Shown in pieces: positions 18,101-26,181 of a DNA stretch of 64,000 nucleotides (its first letter is position 1; each line of letters begins with the position of its first letter). The DNA comes from Flavivirga sp. 57AJ16. Lineage in GTDB: Bacteria > Bacteroidota > Bacteroidia > Flavobacteriales > Flavobacteriaceae. The notes under the pieces were generated by a model. It saw only the letters and a program-made list of their open reading frames with translations, was not told the origin of the DNA and did not search any database. The stretch is from contig NZ_JAQZAT010000012.1 in NCBI RefSeq assembly GCF_028736925.1, forward strand, positions 1-64,000, given 5' to 3'. The position numbers and the translations under genes are program-made.

Positions 18101-19659
18101 TTTCGCCACCGCCCCATCACGATATTTATTCCATTGAAGATCTAGCACAATTAATTTTCGATTTAAAAAATGCCAACCGCGAAGCCAGAATCAATGTAAA
18201 ATTGGTTTCAGAAGTTGGCGTAGGGACCATTGCTGCCGGAGTTTCAAAAGCCAAAGCCGATGTGGTCTTAATTTCAGGTTACGATGGCGGTACGGGAGCT
18301 TCACCATTAACCTCATTAAAACATGCTGGACTACCATGGGAACTTGGATTATCGGAAGCACAACAAACATTAGTATTAAATGACCTTAGAAGCAGAATTG
18401 TTGTTGAATGTGACGGGCAACTAAAAACAGGTAGGGATGTTGCAATTGCAGCACTTCTTGGAGCAGAGGAATTTGGCTTTGCAACTGCTCCTTTAGTAGC
18501 CTCTGGTTGTATTATGATGCGTAAATGCCATTTAAATACTTGCCCTGTTGGGGTGGCCACCCAAGATAAAGAGTTACGTAAAAACTTTAAAGGCACACCA
18601 GAACATGTTATTAACTTCTTCTACTACGTTGCAGAAGAGTTAAGAAGCATTATGGCTCAACTTGGATTTAGGACCATGGACGAAATGATTGGTCAAACCC
18701 ATAAAATCAATGCCAATAGAGCCATTAAACACTATAAAGCTAAAGGGTTGGACTTATCGAGCATCCTGCACAGACCTGCTGCATATAGTAGTATGACTAT
18801 AAAAAACACCAAACAACAAGATCATGATTTAAACCATGTTTTGGATTTTAAAATTCTTAAAGACGCGCATAGGGCCCTTTATAGAAAAGAAAAAATGACT
18901 CTGGAATACCCGATCAAAAATATAAATCGTACCGTTGGAGCCATTATAAGTAACGAAATTTCTAAAATTTATGGTCACCTCGGTTTACCAGAAAACACAT
19001 TGAATATTAACTTTACTGGATCTGCCGGACAAAGTTTCGGAGCTTTTGGTGCGCACGGATTAACTTTTAATTTAGAAGGAAACACAAACGATTATTTGGG
19101 TAAAGGATTGTCTGGTGCCAAACTGATTATCAAAAAACCTGCTAAAGCAGATTTCTTAGCAGAAAACAATATTATTGTTGGTAATGTATGTTTATTTGGA
19201 GCCGTACATGGACAGGCATATATAAATGGTATTGCAGGCGAGCGTTTTGCTGTACGTAACTCTGGGGCCACTACAGTTGTTGAAGGTGTTGGGGATCATT
19301 GCTGTGAATATATGACCGGTGGTCGTGTTGTGGTACTTGGAAAAACAGGTAGAAACTTTGCTGCTGGTATGAGTGGTGGTTATGCCTTTGTATTAAACGA
19401 AACGGGACAGTTCACAGATGGGCTATGTAACGAAGAGACTATAGATTTTGACCCTATTACCAACGCAGATGCTACAGAACTGAAGGAACTTATCCAAAAG
19501 CATGTAGCTTATACCAACAGTAAAAAAGGTGCGGAAATTCTAGCTGACTGGGATAATTACTTAACAAAATTTGTTAAAGTGATGCCTAAAGAATATAAAG
19601 TAGCATTGGAAAGAATTGCTAATGAAGAACCAATGGTAGAAGAACTAACAACAGCATAA
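15145..19659 (+). CDS. gltB: glutamate synthase, large (alpha) subunit
   Basis: 1504 residues from the ATG at 15145; TTG codons at 15136 and 15139 are less likely starts. The enzyme transfers the amide of glutamine to 2-oxoglutarate to give two glutamates. Domains in order: a short propeptide followed by Cys17 (HENCGAGF), the N-terminal nucleophile of the glutaminase domain, with HRGGVSADGKTGDGAG; a central domain; the FMN-binding synthase barrel with GEGGEDRKRF and KPGEGGQLPGEKV; the Cys cluster GCIMMRKCHLNTCPVG for a 3Fe-4S centre; and the C-terminal GXGXG beta-helix (GAFGAHGLTF). It lies four bases before gltD and divergent from the ammonium uptake operon, so supply and assimilation are encoded back to back. 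Confidence 0.97.
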   Translation: MLKKQGLYLPEFEHENCGAGFICNLNGDKTNQIIHDALEILVKLEHRGGVSADGKTGDGAGLLIDIPHDYFKRVCDFNIPAQREYAVGMVFLPKALNQYQFCKDTFENEIKTQGLAILGWRKVPVDSTQLGQIALDSEPNIEQLFVGKTEDISEADFKAKLYAARKITEHTIRKSKISESSYFYVPSLSTTTLIYKGIIMPEDIGPYYTDLQQKDLVTRLALVHQRFSTNTMPTWELAQPFRFMCQNGEINTLRGNVSRMRVREEIMKSNVFGPQIDKLFPIILPGKSDSASMDMVVELLTHTERSLPEIMMMMIPEAWEKHKTMSEERKAFYEYNCCIMEPWDGPASVPFTDGDYIGALLDRNGLRPSRYTVTKSGKLIMSSEIGVVEIDPEDVERHGRLEPGKMFLVDMNKGRIIEDEEIKSKIVSERPYKKWLDKTRLHLKDVPYTSETCPIETIDIKTRQRLFNYTFEDIQEVITPMAIAGKEALGSMGIDTPLAVLSDRPQLISNYFKQLFAQVTNPPLDGIREEIVTDISLNLGKDRNIFSITERQCRKLRIQNPVISNADLEKIRSISIESFKAETIEILYPKNQGLNGLEDALENIIVQVTKALERGTNIIILSDRGVNQEFAPIPSLLACSYVNHQMNRLRKRSYFDIIIESAEPREPHHFATLFGYGASAINPYMVNEIIRMQVKEGFITGMDEQKAVDNFNKAIGKGILKIMNKIGISTLHSYRGSQIFEIVGFNSQFVEKYFPYTASRIEGIGLYEIEKEINERYKQAYPDNLIDKRLGLNIGGDYRWRRNGERHLFNPTTVAKLQQAVRLSDQASYDVYSKAINEQSENLMTIRGLFEFDNLNPIPLEEVEPWTEIVKRFKTGAMSYGSISREAHENLAIAMNRIGGKSNSGEGGEDRKRFQKDINGDSRNSAIKQVASGRFGVTSHYLTNAKEIQIKMAQGAKPGEGGQLPGEKVLPWIAAARNSTPFVGLISPPPHHDIYSIEDLAQLIFDLKNANREARINVKLVSEVGVGTIAAGVSKAKADVVLISGYDGGTGASPLTSLKHAGLPWELGLSEAQQTLVLNDLRSRIVVECDGQLKTGRDVAIAALLGAEEFGFATAPLVASGCIMMRKCHLNTCPVGVATQDKELRKNFKGTPEHVINFFYYVAEELRSIMAQLGFRTMDEMIGQTHKINANRAIKHYKAKGLDLSSILHRPAAYSSMTIKNTKQQDHDLNHVLDFKILKDAHRALYRKEKMTLEYPIKNINRTVGAIISNEISKIYGHLGLPENTLNINFTGSAGQSFGAFGAHGLTFNLEGNTNDYLGKGLSGAKLIIKKPAKADFLAENNIIVGNVCLFGAVHGQAYINGIAGERFAVRNSGATTVVEGVGDHCCEYMTGGRVVVLGKTGRNFAAGMSGGYAFVLNETGQFTDGLCNEETIDFDPITNADATELKELIQKHVAYTNSKKGAEILADWDNYLTKFVKVMPKEYKVALERIANEEPMVEELTTA

Positions 19660-19663
19660 TGTC

Positions 19664-21127
19664 ATGGGAAAAGCAACAGGATTTAAAGAATTTGAAAGAC
19701 AAGACGAAAAATACACGTCCGTAAAAGACCGTGTAAAACATTATAAAGAATTTACGGTTCCTTTAAGTGAACCAGAATTAACAAAACAGGGATCTCGTTG
19801 TATGGATTGTGGCATTCCTTTTTGCCATAGTGGTTGTCCGTTAGGGAATCTCATACCGGATTTTAACCATATGGTACATCAGGGCGAGTGGCAAAAAGCC
19901 TCCTGGTTATTACATTCCACTAACAACTTCCCGGAATTTACGGGGCGTTTATGCCCAGCACCTTGTGAAAAATCTTGTGTATTAGGTATTATTGAAGATC
20001 CCGTGTCTATCGAAAATATCGAAAAGAACATTGTAGAACGGGCTTTTAAAGAAGGCTGGATTAAGCCGCAACCACCTAAAACACGTACAGGAAAGACGAT
20101 TGCTATTGTAGGTTCTGGTCCCGCTGGTTTAGCAGCTGCCCAGCAATTAAATAGAGCAGGCCATACCGTAACTGTTTTTGAAAGGGATGATGCCATTGGA
20201 GGCTTATTACGTTATGGCATTCCTAATTTTAAAATGGAAAAGGAAATCATAGACCGCCGTATTGCTATATTAGAAGCCGAAGGTATCACTTTTAAGACCA
20301 ATGTAAATGTTGGTGTTAATTATGATGTTAAGCAATTAAAAGCCTTCGACTCGGTTGTTCTTTGTGGAGGTGCCACAGAAAGACGGAGCTTACCAACTCC
20401 CGGTATTGATGCCGATGGCGTGGTACAGGCCATGGATTTCTTAACACAGCAAACAAAGGTACTATTTGGCAAAGAAGTTAAAGATCAAGTATTAGCGACC
20501 GATAAAGATGTTATTGTCATTGGTGGCGGTGATACCGGTTCTGATTGTATAGGAACATCGAACCGTCATGGTGCGAAATCGGTAGTGAATTTTGAGATCA
20601 TGCCAAAGCCCCCGGGACATCGTTCGCCAACGACGCCTTGGCCTTATTGGCCATTGCAGTTAAAAACATCCTCTTCCCATGAAGAAGGTGTTGAAAGAAA
20701 CTGGCTGATTAATACCAAAGAATTCGTAAAAGACGAAAACGGTAAATTAACAGCCTTAAAAACCGTTAACGTGGAATGGAAAATGGTTCCTGGTGAGCGT
20801 CCGCAACTCATAGAAATTGAAGGCACCGAAAAAACATGGCCTTGTGACTTAGCCTTATTAGCCCTTGGGTTTACAGGCCCCGAAAGCACTTTAGCAGATA
20901 AACTAGGCATTGAAAAAGATGCACGCTCTAATTATAAAGCTGAATACGGAACATACCAAACGAATATTCCTAATATCTTTACCGCAGGCGACATGCGTCG
21001 TGGGCAATCATTGATTGTTTGGGCTATTTCCGAAGGTCGTGAAGCAGCTAGACAAGTAGATCTTTATTTAATGGGGAAATCCAATTTGCCTTCTAAGGAT
21101 GTTAGTGGGGATTTGGTTGCTTTATAA
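19664..21127 (+). CDS. gltD: glutamate synthase, small (beta) subunit
   Basis: 487 residues, usual size. It oxidises NAD(P)H and passes electrons to the large subunit. The N-terminal Cys motifs CMDCGIPFCHSGCPLGN and CPAPCEKSC bind 4Fe-4S clusters, the FAD motif is AIVGSGPAGLAAAQQL (about residue 145), and the NADPH-binding motif is VIGGGDTGSDCIGT (about 287). The C-terminal TAGDMRRGQSLIVWAI is conserved in the family. The ATG lies 5 bases after the gltB stop, so the two are co-translated. The gene after it is convergent. Confidence 0.96.
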   Translation: MGKATGFKEFERQDEKYTSVKDRVKHYKEFTVPLSEPELTKQGSRCMDCGIPFCHSGCPLGNLIPDFNHMVHQGEWQKASWLLHSTNNFPEFTGRLCPAPCEKSCVLGIIEDPVSIENIEKNIVERAFKEGWIKPQPPKTRTGKTIAIVGSGPAGLAAAQQLNRAGHTVTVFERDDAIGGLLRYGIPNFKMEKEIIDRRIAILEAEGITFKTNVNVGVNYDVKQLKAFDSVVLCGGATERRSLPTPGIDADGVVQAMDFLTQQTKVLFGKEVKDQVLATDKDVIVIGGGDTGSDCIGTSNRHGAKSVVNFEIMPKPPGHRSPTTPWPYWPLQLKTSSSHEEGVERNWLINTKEFVKDENGKLTALKTVNVEWKMVPGERPQLIEIEGTEKTWPCDLALLALGFTGPESTLADKLGIEKDARSNYKAEYGTYQTNIPNIFTAGDMRRGQSLIVWAISEGREAARQVDLYLMGKSNLPSKDVSGDLVAL

Positions 21128-21153
21128 GAAAAAAATAATTGAAGTTTAGAAAG

Positions 21154-21519
21154 CTATTGGTGCTGGTAACACCTACCATTAGCATTTTTAGTTGTTCGCT
21201 TACATCTTGAACCTGATTTGGTTTTTCCTGAACACTGAACACTCATTACTTTTCGTGTTTGTTCTTTTGTTGTTAAAGATTTTGTAGAAGAGGCTTTATT
21301 TCCCGATTCACTTTTTGTAACCGGTTTACATACTAAACATGCTTGGTAACCTAAAGCTATTGCTTTTTCTAAAGTGATTTCTTTTTTGGAATATTTGAGG
21401 TATCTGCAATTGTTTTTGTGGTACTTTTTTCCAGTTTTTGTTATGTAAACGGTTTGTGCTGTCGTACAAAAAGAAAAAGCGATGCATATTATAAAAAGAA
21501 ATATTTTACGGGCTTTCAT
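21154..21519 (-). CDS. small exported Cys/His protein with two putative zinc-binding motifs
   Basis: 121 residues. Signal peptide (about 1-21). Residues 24-65 read YITKTGKKYHKNNCRYL...GYQACLVCKP, with His34, Cys38, Cys61 and Cys64 set out like the Ada-type metal-binding segment found at the ends of secreted nucleases. A second motif at 95-119 (CSGKTKSGSRCKRTT...CYQH) has the C-x-G-x-TK-x-G-x-x-C-x8-C-x2-H layout seen in small DUF5763-like proteins. It overlaps the upstream thermonuclease gene by four bases (ATGA), so the two are translationally coupled and probably act together on extracellular or periplasmic nucleic acid. Function is inferred. Confidence 0.6.
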   Translation of the reverse strand: MKARKIFLFIICIAFSFCTTAQTVYITKTGKKYHKNNCRYLKYSKKEITLEKAIALGYQACLVCKPVTKSESGNKASSTKSLTTKEQTRKVMSVQCSGKTKSGSRCKRTTKNANGRCYQHQ

Positions 21520-22019
21520 GGTTTAGGCTTCTTTTTGTTATCCCGCCATTTCCAAGGTGGTATGGCATGTTCGTCTTGCCATAATCCTACTTTATTTGAC
21601 CTAGCGAGGTCTTCTAGATCTTTTAAATAACTGTCTTTCGAATACTTTATGTAACGCCATGCCAACCCTTGTTTTAAAAGTTCATGACCTAAATTTAACG
21701 AATCGTCGTAAATGACATGGCATATAAAACGGCCATAAAGATCCTTTTTTAAAGATTCCAACTTTATATTTTTATTGAAAATAGCTTGCGAGGTAAATTG
21801 TTTAGCTTTCTCAGAATAAGGTTGTTTTTTTTCTGGACAGTCTATGTTTGCTATCCTTATTTTTATTAAAACAGAATCTTTTTTTAATAGTTTGAATGTA
21901 TCGCCATCAGTAATACCAACTATTTTACCGAGAATTTCTTTATCTTGAATTTGGTTATCAACAATTAAAACTAATGATTGAAAAGTGATAAATACGACCG
22001 ATATGTAATGTTTGAACAT
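21516..22019 (-). CDS. thermonuclease (SNase) family protein
   Basis: 167 residues with a hydrophobic N-terminus (1-20) for export or membrane anchoring. The SNase domain covers about 28-150. ITDGDTF gives the Asp that binds calcium (Asp38 or Asp40). IRIANIDCPE supplies Arg55, Asp60 and Glu63 with the same spacing as Arg35, Asp40 and Glu43 of staphylococcal nuclease, and LYGRFICHV supplies Arg97, matching Arg87. All catalytic residues are present, so it should be an active calcium-dependent nuclease that cuts DNA or RNA outside the cytoplasm. It ends in the ATGA overlap with the Cys/His protein gene, the first half of which resembles tails fused to such nucleases in other bacteria. Confidence 0.88.
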   Translation of the reverse strand: MFKHYISVVFITFQSLVLIVDNQIQDKEILGKIVGITDGDTFKLLKKDSVLIKIRIANIDCPEKKQPYSEKAKQFTSQAIFNKNIKLESLKKDLYGRFICHVIYDDSLNLGHELLKQGLAWRYIKYSKDSYLKDLEDLARSNKVGLWQDEHAIPPWKWRDNKKKPKP

Positions 22020-22023
22020 TTAC

Positions 22024-23154
22024 TTACTCTACAGGAACCCTAACCTTGGTTTCATTAATATTCATTCTTGTTTTATCCAAAGTTACATATTGTGGTTCTT
22101 CTTTCTGCCTATTGTAAGTAATATTTTCAAAAATCTTGATTTCTTTTACCACTAACACTTTTACATCAACCTCAACTGGTGTCAAATCATTATCATTATA
22201 TAAACAAATATAGAAAGTACCGTTATTAGGACGGTCTTTTTTACCATAGGAGTTAATTACCTTGCCTCTATCAAATAAAGAAAACTGTTGGTAATTCATA
22301 AATAATTCTACATTTTGATAATCATTTACAAAAAAATATTCAATATCACTACCTGTATTGGCTACTATCAAATCTGTTACAGCACCTACTGCATAGGCCC
22401 CTAAAGGAGAAGTATAGGTTTTGGCTAACCCTTTAGCCATATCGCCTATCATTTTTGCATTTCTTTTATATGCCTCTTGAGATTCTTTTCCAACACCAAT
22501 CCAATAAGACCATGTTATTAGCTTTTCTTCTTTAAATTCTGATGATACTATTTGAGGAAGGTCAACTTTTAAGTAGGTTCTGCTTTTATTAGGATTAAGG
22601 ATAGAATGTACTTTTTCTAACCTGTCTAAGAATAATACCTCTTCGATTTTTTTTTCTTTTAGTTCTCTAACTGTTTCTTGGTATTTGATGGTTTTATAAC
22701 CTACTAAACTATCTTGTTGATATGCTGTATAAGTTGTATCTCGCTTAATTTCCCATTTCCAATTTGTATTGAAGTTTTTTGTTAAATCACTTGCAGGGAT
22801 TCGATAAATTTTAATCTTGCAAACTTTTCTGGTAATTGAGGAGCTATAAAACCTAAATTTATAGATGCCCTTATTTCTAATGTAAATACTCTTTTTATTA
22901 ATTTTCTGAGCTTTAAACTCTGTGAAAATTGAATATGCAGGCATTTCGATTAGCTCTACTTCCTTAATGTGTTTTCCTTTAACCATTTCCATTTCGAAAA
23001 TAATTTCATCACCTTCTGCAAAACTGAAATAAAGTTCTTTAGTTTGGTCTAAGTCTAACATGATTGTTGATTCATTAACTAGAATAGGACTATTTGAATA
23101 GCAGAAATTAGATGCAATAGAAACAATAAATAATAAAAATAGATTTGTTTTCAT
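22024..23154 (-). CDS. exported protein of unknown function
   Basis: 376 residues from the ATG at 23154, chosen because it gives a clear signal peptide (MKTNLFLLFIVSIASNFCYS). An upstream ATG at 23211 would overlap the previous gene and hide the signal. No family is recognised. The mature chain begins with a beta-rich part resembling a sensor or carbohydrate-binding fold (LDLDQTKELYFSFAEGDEIIFEM). In the middle is a hydrophobic GAYAVGAVTDLIV stretch, and strands follow toward the C-terminus. It lies 8 bases after a small lipoprotein gene and 4 bases before the thermonuclease gene, so it belongs to the same minus-strand operon. Confidence 0.6.
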   Translation of the reverse strand: MKTNLFLLFIVSIASNFCYSNSPILVNESTIMLDLDQTKELYFSFAEGDEIIFEMEMVKGKHIKEVELIEMPAYSIFTEFKAQKINKKSIYIRNKGIYKFRFYSSSITRKVCKIKIYRIPASDLTKNFNTNWKWEIKRDTTYTAYQQDSLVGYKTIKYQETVRELKEKKIEEVLFLDRLEKVHSILNPNKSRTYLKVDLPQIVSSEFKEEKLITWSYWIGVGKESQEAYKRNAKMIGDMAKGLAKTYTSPLGAYAVGAVTDLIVANTGSDIEYFFVNDYQNVELFMNYQQFSLFDRGKVINSYGKKDRPNNGTFYICLYNDNDLTPVEVDVKVLVVKEIKIFENITYNRQKEEPQYVTLDKTRMNINETKVRVPVE

Positions 23155-23162
23155 ATATAGTC

Positions 23163-23825
23163 TCATTCTAATGTTGTACCATCTGCAAAAATAATTTTTT
23201 CTGGTTTCCAAACGACTTTAATATCTTTTAGATCCTTATTTCTTAAAGCCTTGTCACTGTCGGTAAATTGATTATAATCTGTTTGAGCATTATAAGTTAC
23301 TTCTAATCCAGCATCAATGGGCTGGTCATATACCAAATTTAAGGACTTTATAGTTTCATCAAATAAATTTGTGAATGTAATGGAGCCTTTAATTGCTCTG
23401 ATGTTTTTATCAGACTTATTATGTATAATAAATTTATATGTTATATAATCTTCATAATCATACTTAGTGAATCCTTTAGAAAAACATGATACCAAAACGC
23501 TTTCTGATAATCGCTTAATTCTTTCATTCTCTAACTTTAAGGCTTTGGCTGCTAGTTCTCTTTGTTCCGTTTCAATTTTTTCTTGTTCCTCTTTCCATAG
23601 TTTTCCTTTTTCTAATATTTCAAAATAAGTCATTTCCTCAAGTTTTTCATCTTGAAGTTTTAACCTTATCATCGTTCCTGCTAAAAGTGCCATTTCGGAA
23701 GAGTCTATTTTAGTTTTTATCTCTTCGATATCTTCCTTTGCTGTTTCTTCGCTAAACTTTTTCTTTAACGGTGAAGAGCAAGACAACAATAGTATTATAA
23801 TTAAAAATGTAAGTGCTTTTTTCAT
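23163..23825 (-). CDS. lipoprotein with coiled-coil segment, unknown function
   Basis: 220 residues. Lipobox LLSC (Cys16). Residues 25-105 are charged and helical (for example KLWKEEQEKIETEQRELAAK), likely a coiled coil. Residues 110-220 look like a beta-sandwich (KFIIHNKSDKNIRAIKGSITFTN), similar to FxLYD/DUF-type domains in other lipoproteins. First of two adjacent exported proteins of the operon; the next gene begins 8 bases on. No function can be assigned. Confidence 0.6.
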   Translation of the reverse strand: MKKALTFLIIILLLSCSSPLKKKFSEETAKEDIEEIKTKIDSSEMALLAGTMIRLKLQDEKLEEMTYFEILEKGKLWKEEQEKIETEQRELAAKALKLENERIKRLSESVLVSCFSKGFTKYDYEDYITYKFIIHNKSDKNIRAIKGSITFTNLFDETIKSLNLVYDQPIDAGLEVTYNAQTDYNQFTDSDKALRNKDLKDIKVVWKPEKIIFADGTTLE

Positions 23826-23866
23826 GACAATAATTTATTTGTTATTTGATTTATAGTTTTGAAGAG

Positions 23867-24292
23867 CTATTCCTTTAATACTTGATTAAGTGCTACATCT
23901 TTTGCTACTCCGAGTATAGCTTTATCAATAATATCCTGAATCAATTTATCAACTATTGCTGTTCTAAATCCAAGTTTTATTGCAAACACCTTGCATAATG
24001 ACATTTCTCTCTTATCAATTCTACCATCGATTAGCATTACGGTAACCAAATCATATATTTGGTCAAACCTTTCAGCATTAGTTTTTGGAGCATAAAAACT
24101 AATCTGTTCTGGATAATCAATAACCCTTTGAACTTCATCTTGAGACATGTAACATTTTCTGGCTAAACCCATAATAAAATCAAATTCAATATTATCAAGT
24201 TTTCCATCAGCCATCGCTAAAGCTAATAAGTTTTTAAAATGGCTCTTCCTCTTCTTTTTATCAAAACTTTCGAATAATTCTTGTAGTCCCAT
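23867..24292 (-). CDS. TerB-like helical protein
   Basis: 141 residues from the ATG at 24292 (MGLQELFESF). An ATG at 24319 would run into the previous gene. Two similar all-helical halves each hold an acidic turn, MADGKLDNIEFDFI and LIDGRIDKREMSLC, the two-fold pattern of TerB/tellurite-resistance-like proteins, where these acidic loops can bind metal. Cytoplasmic, with no signal. Role unknown. TerB-like domains often occur in stress or envelope-linked systems. It follows an exported protein gene directly. Confidence 0.65.
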   Translation of the reverse strand: MGLQELFESFDKKKRKSHFKNLLALAMADGKLDNIEFDFIMGLARKCYMSQDEVQRVIDYPEQISFYAPKTNAERFDQIYDLVTVMLIDGRIDKREMSLCKVFAIKLGFRTAIVDKLIQDIIDKAILGVAKDVALNQVLKE

Positions 24293-24296
24293 ACTA

Positions 24297-24842
24297 TTAA
24301 CTTTGTTTAAGTGACTCAATTTTACTTTTACCTTCTATGAATACAGAATTTACAGTATTGTAATCCTTTAAAAAAATTGTTGCGCCATTACCATATCTTT
24401 CCAACTTCATGTACCAAACTAATTTATTTTTACTAACATAATAGCCTAATTGAAAGCCATCATCGGTTATGAATTTGTTTTCTAGATAATCTGATGCTGT
24501 GTTGGAAGTATCTATTAGCGAAGCTTGTTGTAAAGTGGATAAAGCTTTTATTATTTCGATTAAGTCTTCATAAGCTATGGATACAACTTTGGTGTCGTAT
24601 TCTCCTTTTTTTGATATTTGCAAAAAATACTCTTGCCTATCACCACTTATTATTTTTCTGATTTTAGAGTCTGCAGTACCATAACTTAATTTAATTTTAG
24701 GCAACTCATAATCTTCAAACTTTAGGATTACTCCAGTCTGTGATACAAAATTTAACATTTTAGACTGCTCCTCTTTTTTTTCCTGACTAAAGATGTTATT
24801 AGTTAAAATAAATACTAATAATATGATAATTGTTTTTTTCAT
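24297..24842 (-). CDS. exported protein of unknown function
   Basis: 181 residues. Signal peptide (MKKTIIILLVFILTNNIFSQ). The mature part is a small alpha/beta domain with alternating strands and one Ala/Ser/Leu helix (IEIIKALSTLQQASL). No family recognised. It starts 6 bases after the TM2 gene ends and ends four bases before the TerB-like gene begins, in the same operon. Confidence 0.6.
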   Translation of the reverse strand: MKKTIIILLVFILTNNIFSQEKKEEQSKMLNFVSQTGVILKFEDYELPKIKLSYGTADSKIRKIISGDRQEYFLQISKKGEYDTKVVSIAYEDLIEIIKALSTLQQASLIDTSNTASDYLENKFITDDGFQLGYYVSKNKLVWYMKLERYGNGATIFLKDYNTVNSVFIEGKSKIESLKQS

Positions 24843-24848
24843 AATTCT

Positions 24849-25142
24849 TTAGTTATGTTTTGATGCAGCGATCATTGCCATGTTTCTTGAGTGCATTTCT
24901 TCTTTTTCATTCTTTTCAATTTCTGCAATTCGGTTAGTGATCATCATATTATGATTATTAACTTTAGTTGGTATATGAAATAGATCAATTATACACCAAA
25001 CCCCCAATCCTCCCAATGTAATCCAATACAAAAATTGTAATCCCCACTTTCCCAAATAAGCGTAGTGACAACCTATAAAGAACCAACATAGGTAGGCTGT
25101 TCCAGTCGATTTGATTTTTGATAATAAATAATGTTTGTTCAT
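24849..25142 (-). CDS. TM2-domain membrane protein
   Basis: 97 residues. The segment from about 12 to 60 has the TM2 layout: helix (TAYLCWFFIGCHYAYLG), a short turn, then the second helix (FLYWITLGGLGVWCIIDL) ending with the Asp-containing WCIIDLF typical of the family. A charged tail follows. Two-helix inner-membrane protein. The family role is unknown. It lies between the KTSC-like gene and the exported protein gene. Confidence 0.8.
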   Translation of the reverse strand: MNKHYLLSKIKSTGTAYLCWFFIGCHYAYLGKWGLQFLYWITLGGLGVWCIIDLFHIPTKVNNHNMMITNRIAEIEKNEKEEMHSRNMAMIAASKHN

Positions 25143-25158
25143 TTTATCTTAATTAACT

Positions 25159-25383
25159 TTAAAATATTCTTGAATATCTTTTTTTAACATACTTATTTAT
25201 GTAGCTATTTAGTCCTTGCCCATTTTTTGCCAAAGATTTCATGTTTTCAATATGGTCAACACCTGCACTATCATAAGTATACTCATATGATACGTTTGTG
25301 GAAAAAGTTATTGTTATTTTATCTGCGCCAATCTCATACGAAGCAATACCTGAATCACCTCCTAAGTTTTTATACCAAGTCAT
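25159..25383 (-). CDS. KTSC-like domain protein
   Basis: 74 residues from the ATG at 25383 (MTWYKNLGGDSGI). An upstream ATG at 25434 would place the start inside a terminator hairpin region. The sequence SGIASYEIGADKITITFSTN, then YEYTYDSAG, then GQGLNSYINKYVKKRY follows the KTSC fold, in which the conserved C-terminal segment reads G-x-x-x-N-x-x-I-x-x-K-Y. Proteins of the family are thought to bind RNA or nucleotides. It is probably the first gene of the minus-strand operon that runs down to 21154. Confidence 0.6.
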   Translation of the reverse strand: MTWYKNLGGDSGIASYEIGADKITITFSTNVSYEYTYDSAGVDHIENMKSLAKNGQGLNSYINKYVKKRYSRIF

Positions 25384-25436
25384 ATCTATAATTTTAAAGT
25401 TTAACAATCCAAACTTAAACCCCTTAAAACACAAAA

Positions 25437-25456
25437 CCTTACGGAAATCCGTAAGG
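25437..25456 (-). terminator. rho-independent terminator with perfect 8-bp stem
   Basis: CCTTACGG, loop AAAT, CCGTAAGG. On the minus strand it is followed by TTTTGTGTTTT, so it can end transcripts coming from the pseudogene and DUF1508 gene before the KTSC-like operon begins. Confidence 0.75.
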
Positions 25457-25489
25457 CTTGATTAATCCTTTAAAATCTAATTATATTTA

Positions 25490-25786
25490 TTATTGTAATC
25501 CTATTTTTTTAGCCAATTGGATTTCAATTGCTTTCCATTTTTTATAGTTAGCTTCATCATTAGCTTGCAAATAAGCTGCTGCAACAAGTCCAGCTTGAAC
25601 ATAAGCATCCGTGTCAGAGCCATTCTTTTTTGCTATTTCATATTATTTTTCAGAATCTATTGCAACTTGATTTTCAATTCTATCAAGTTCGTTTTGGGCT
25701 AGTTTTTCAAGACCTCCTCCGAAATAAAAACTAATAGATATAATGATCATAATAATACTTAGGACAATTTTAAGTGATTTTTTCAT
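25490..25786 (-). pseudogene. small exported protein gene with an in-frame stop codon
   Basis: From the ATG at 25786 the frame gives MKKSLKIVLSIIMIIISISF, a signal or membrane helix, then GGGLEKLAQNELDRIENQ to residue 47, a TAA at 25643-25645, and then 50 more residues in the same frame (YEIAKKNGSDTDAYVQAG... to KKIGLQ) ending at a normal stop at 25490. A single C-to-T change at a Gln codon (EKQYEIAKK) would explain it. The second half keeps ordinary coding character (a helix with Ala and Lys/Glu), so the mutation looks recent. It may be inactive or may make a short anchored peptide. The product of the intact form is an unknown small membrane protein. Confidence 0.75.
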
Positions 25787-25803
25787 GATTTAGAACATTT
25801 AAT

Positions 25804-25959
25804 TCAACCTTTGTATCCATTACGTTTGGCATTAGCAATGCAATCTGATTTATTCTTATACCCTTCAGTGGAAGCTCCTACTGTTTTCCCATTTGGAGCT
25901 GTTCTTTTCCATCTCCACTCTTTTTTAGAATCTTGGTAAATTTCCCATTTGTCATTCAT
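25804..25959 (-). CDS. DUF1508 (YegP-like) microprotein
   Basis: 51 residues: MNDKWEIYQDSKKEWRWKR then TAPNGKTVGASTEGYKNKSD and CIANAKRNGYKG. This is one DUF1508 repeat (xEIYxDxxxxWRWRxxAxNGxxxxxSxEGYxxKxxC). E. coli YegP has two such repeats. Function of the family is unclear. It is too short for ordinary gene calling but has a clean ATG and stop. It lies 17 bases upstream of the pseudogene at 25490-25786 on the same strand. Confidence 0.85.
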   Translation of the reverse strand: MNDKWEIYQDSKKEWRWKRTAPNGKTVGASTEGYKNKSDCIANAKRNGYKG

Positions 25960-26044
25960 AATTTTACTTTTTAATGATTAATAATCCTATAAAACTAAAT
26001 CTAAAGAGAGCAACATCCTTACGGTAATCCACAAAGCATAAAAA

Positions 26045-26073
26045 ACAAAAAGCACGTTAAAAACGTGCTTTTA
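26045..26073 (-). terminator. rho-independent terminator after the first two-component operon
   Basis: AGCACGTT, loop AAA, AACGTGCT with A-run and T-run flanks. Read on the minus strand it lies about 110 bases after the response-regulator stop. Confidence 0.75.
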
Positions 26074-26181
26074 AATTCGCCCTCAATAACTGTCAATAAC
26101 ACAAAATCATCAATAGCATTGTAAAACTATGGTTTGTTAAGTTTAATTTTTTGAGGAAAGCCATAATGGTGGGATATCATG

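Noticed and set aside
22024-23211. ATG at 23211 as start of the exported protein
   Set aside because: It overlaps the upstream lipoprotein gene by 49 bases and puts charged residues before the signal; the ATG at 23154 gives a clean signal peptide.
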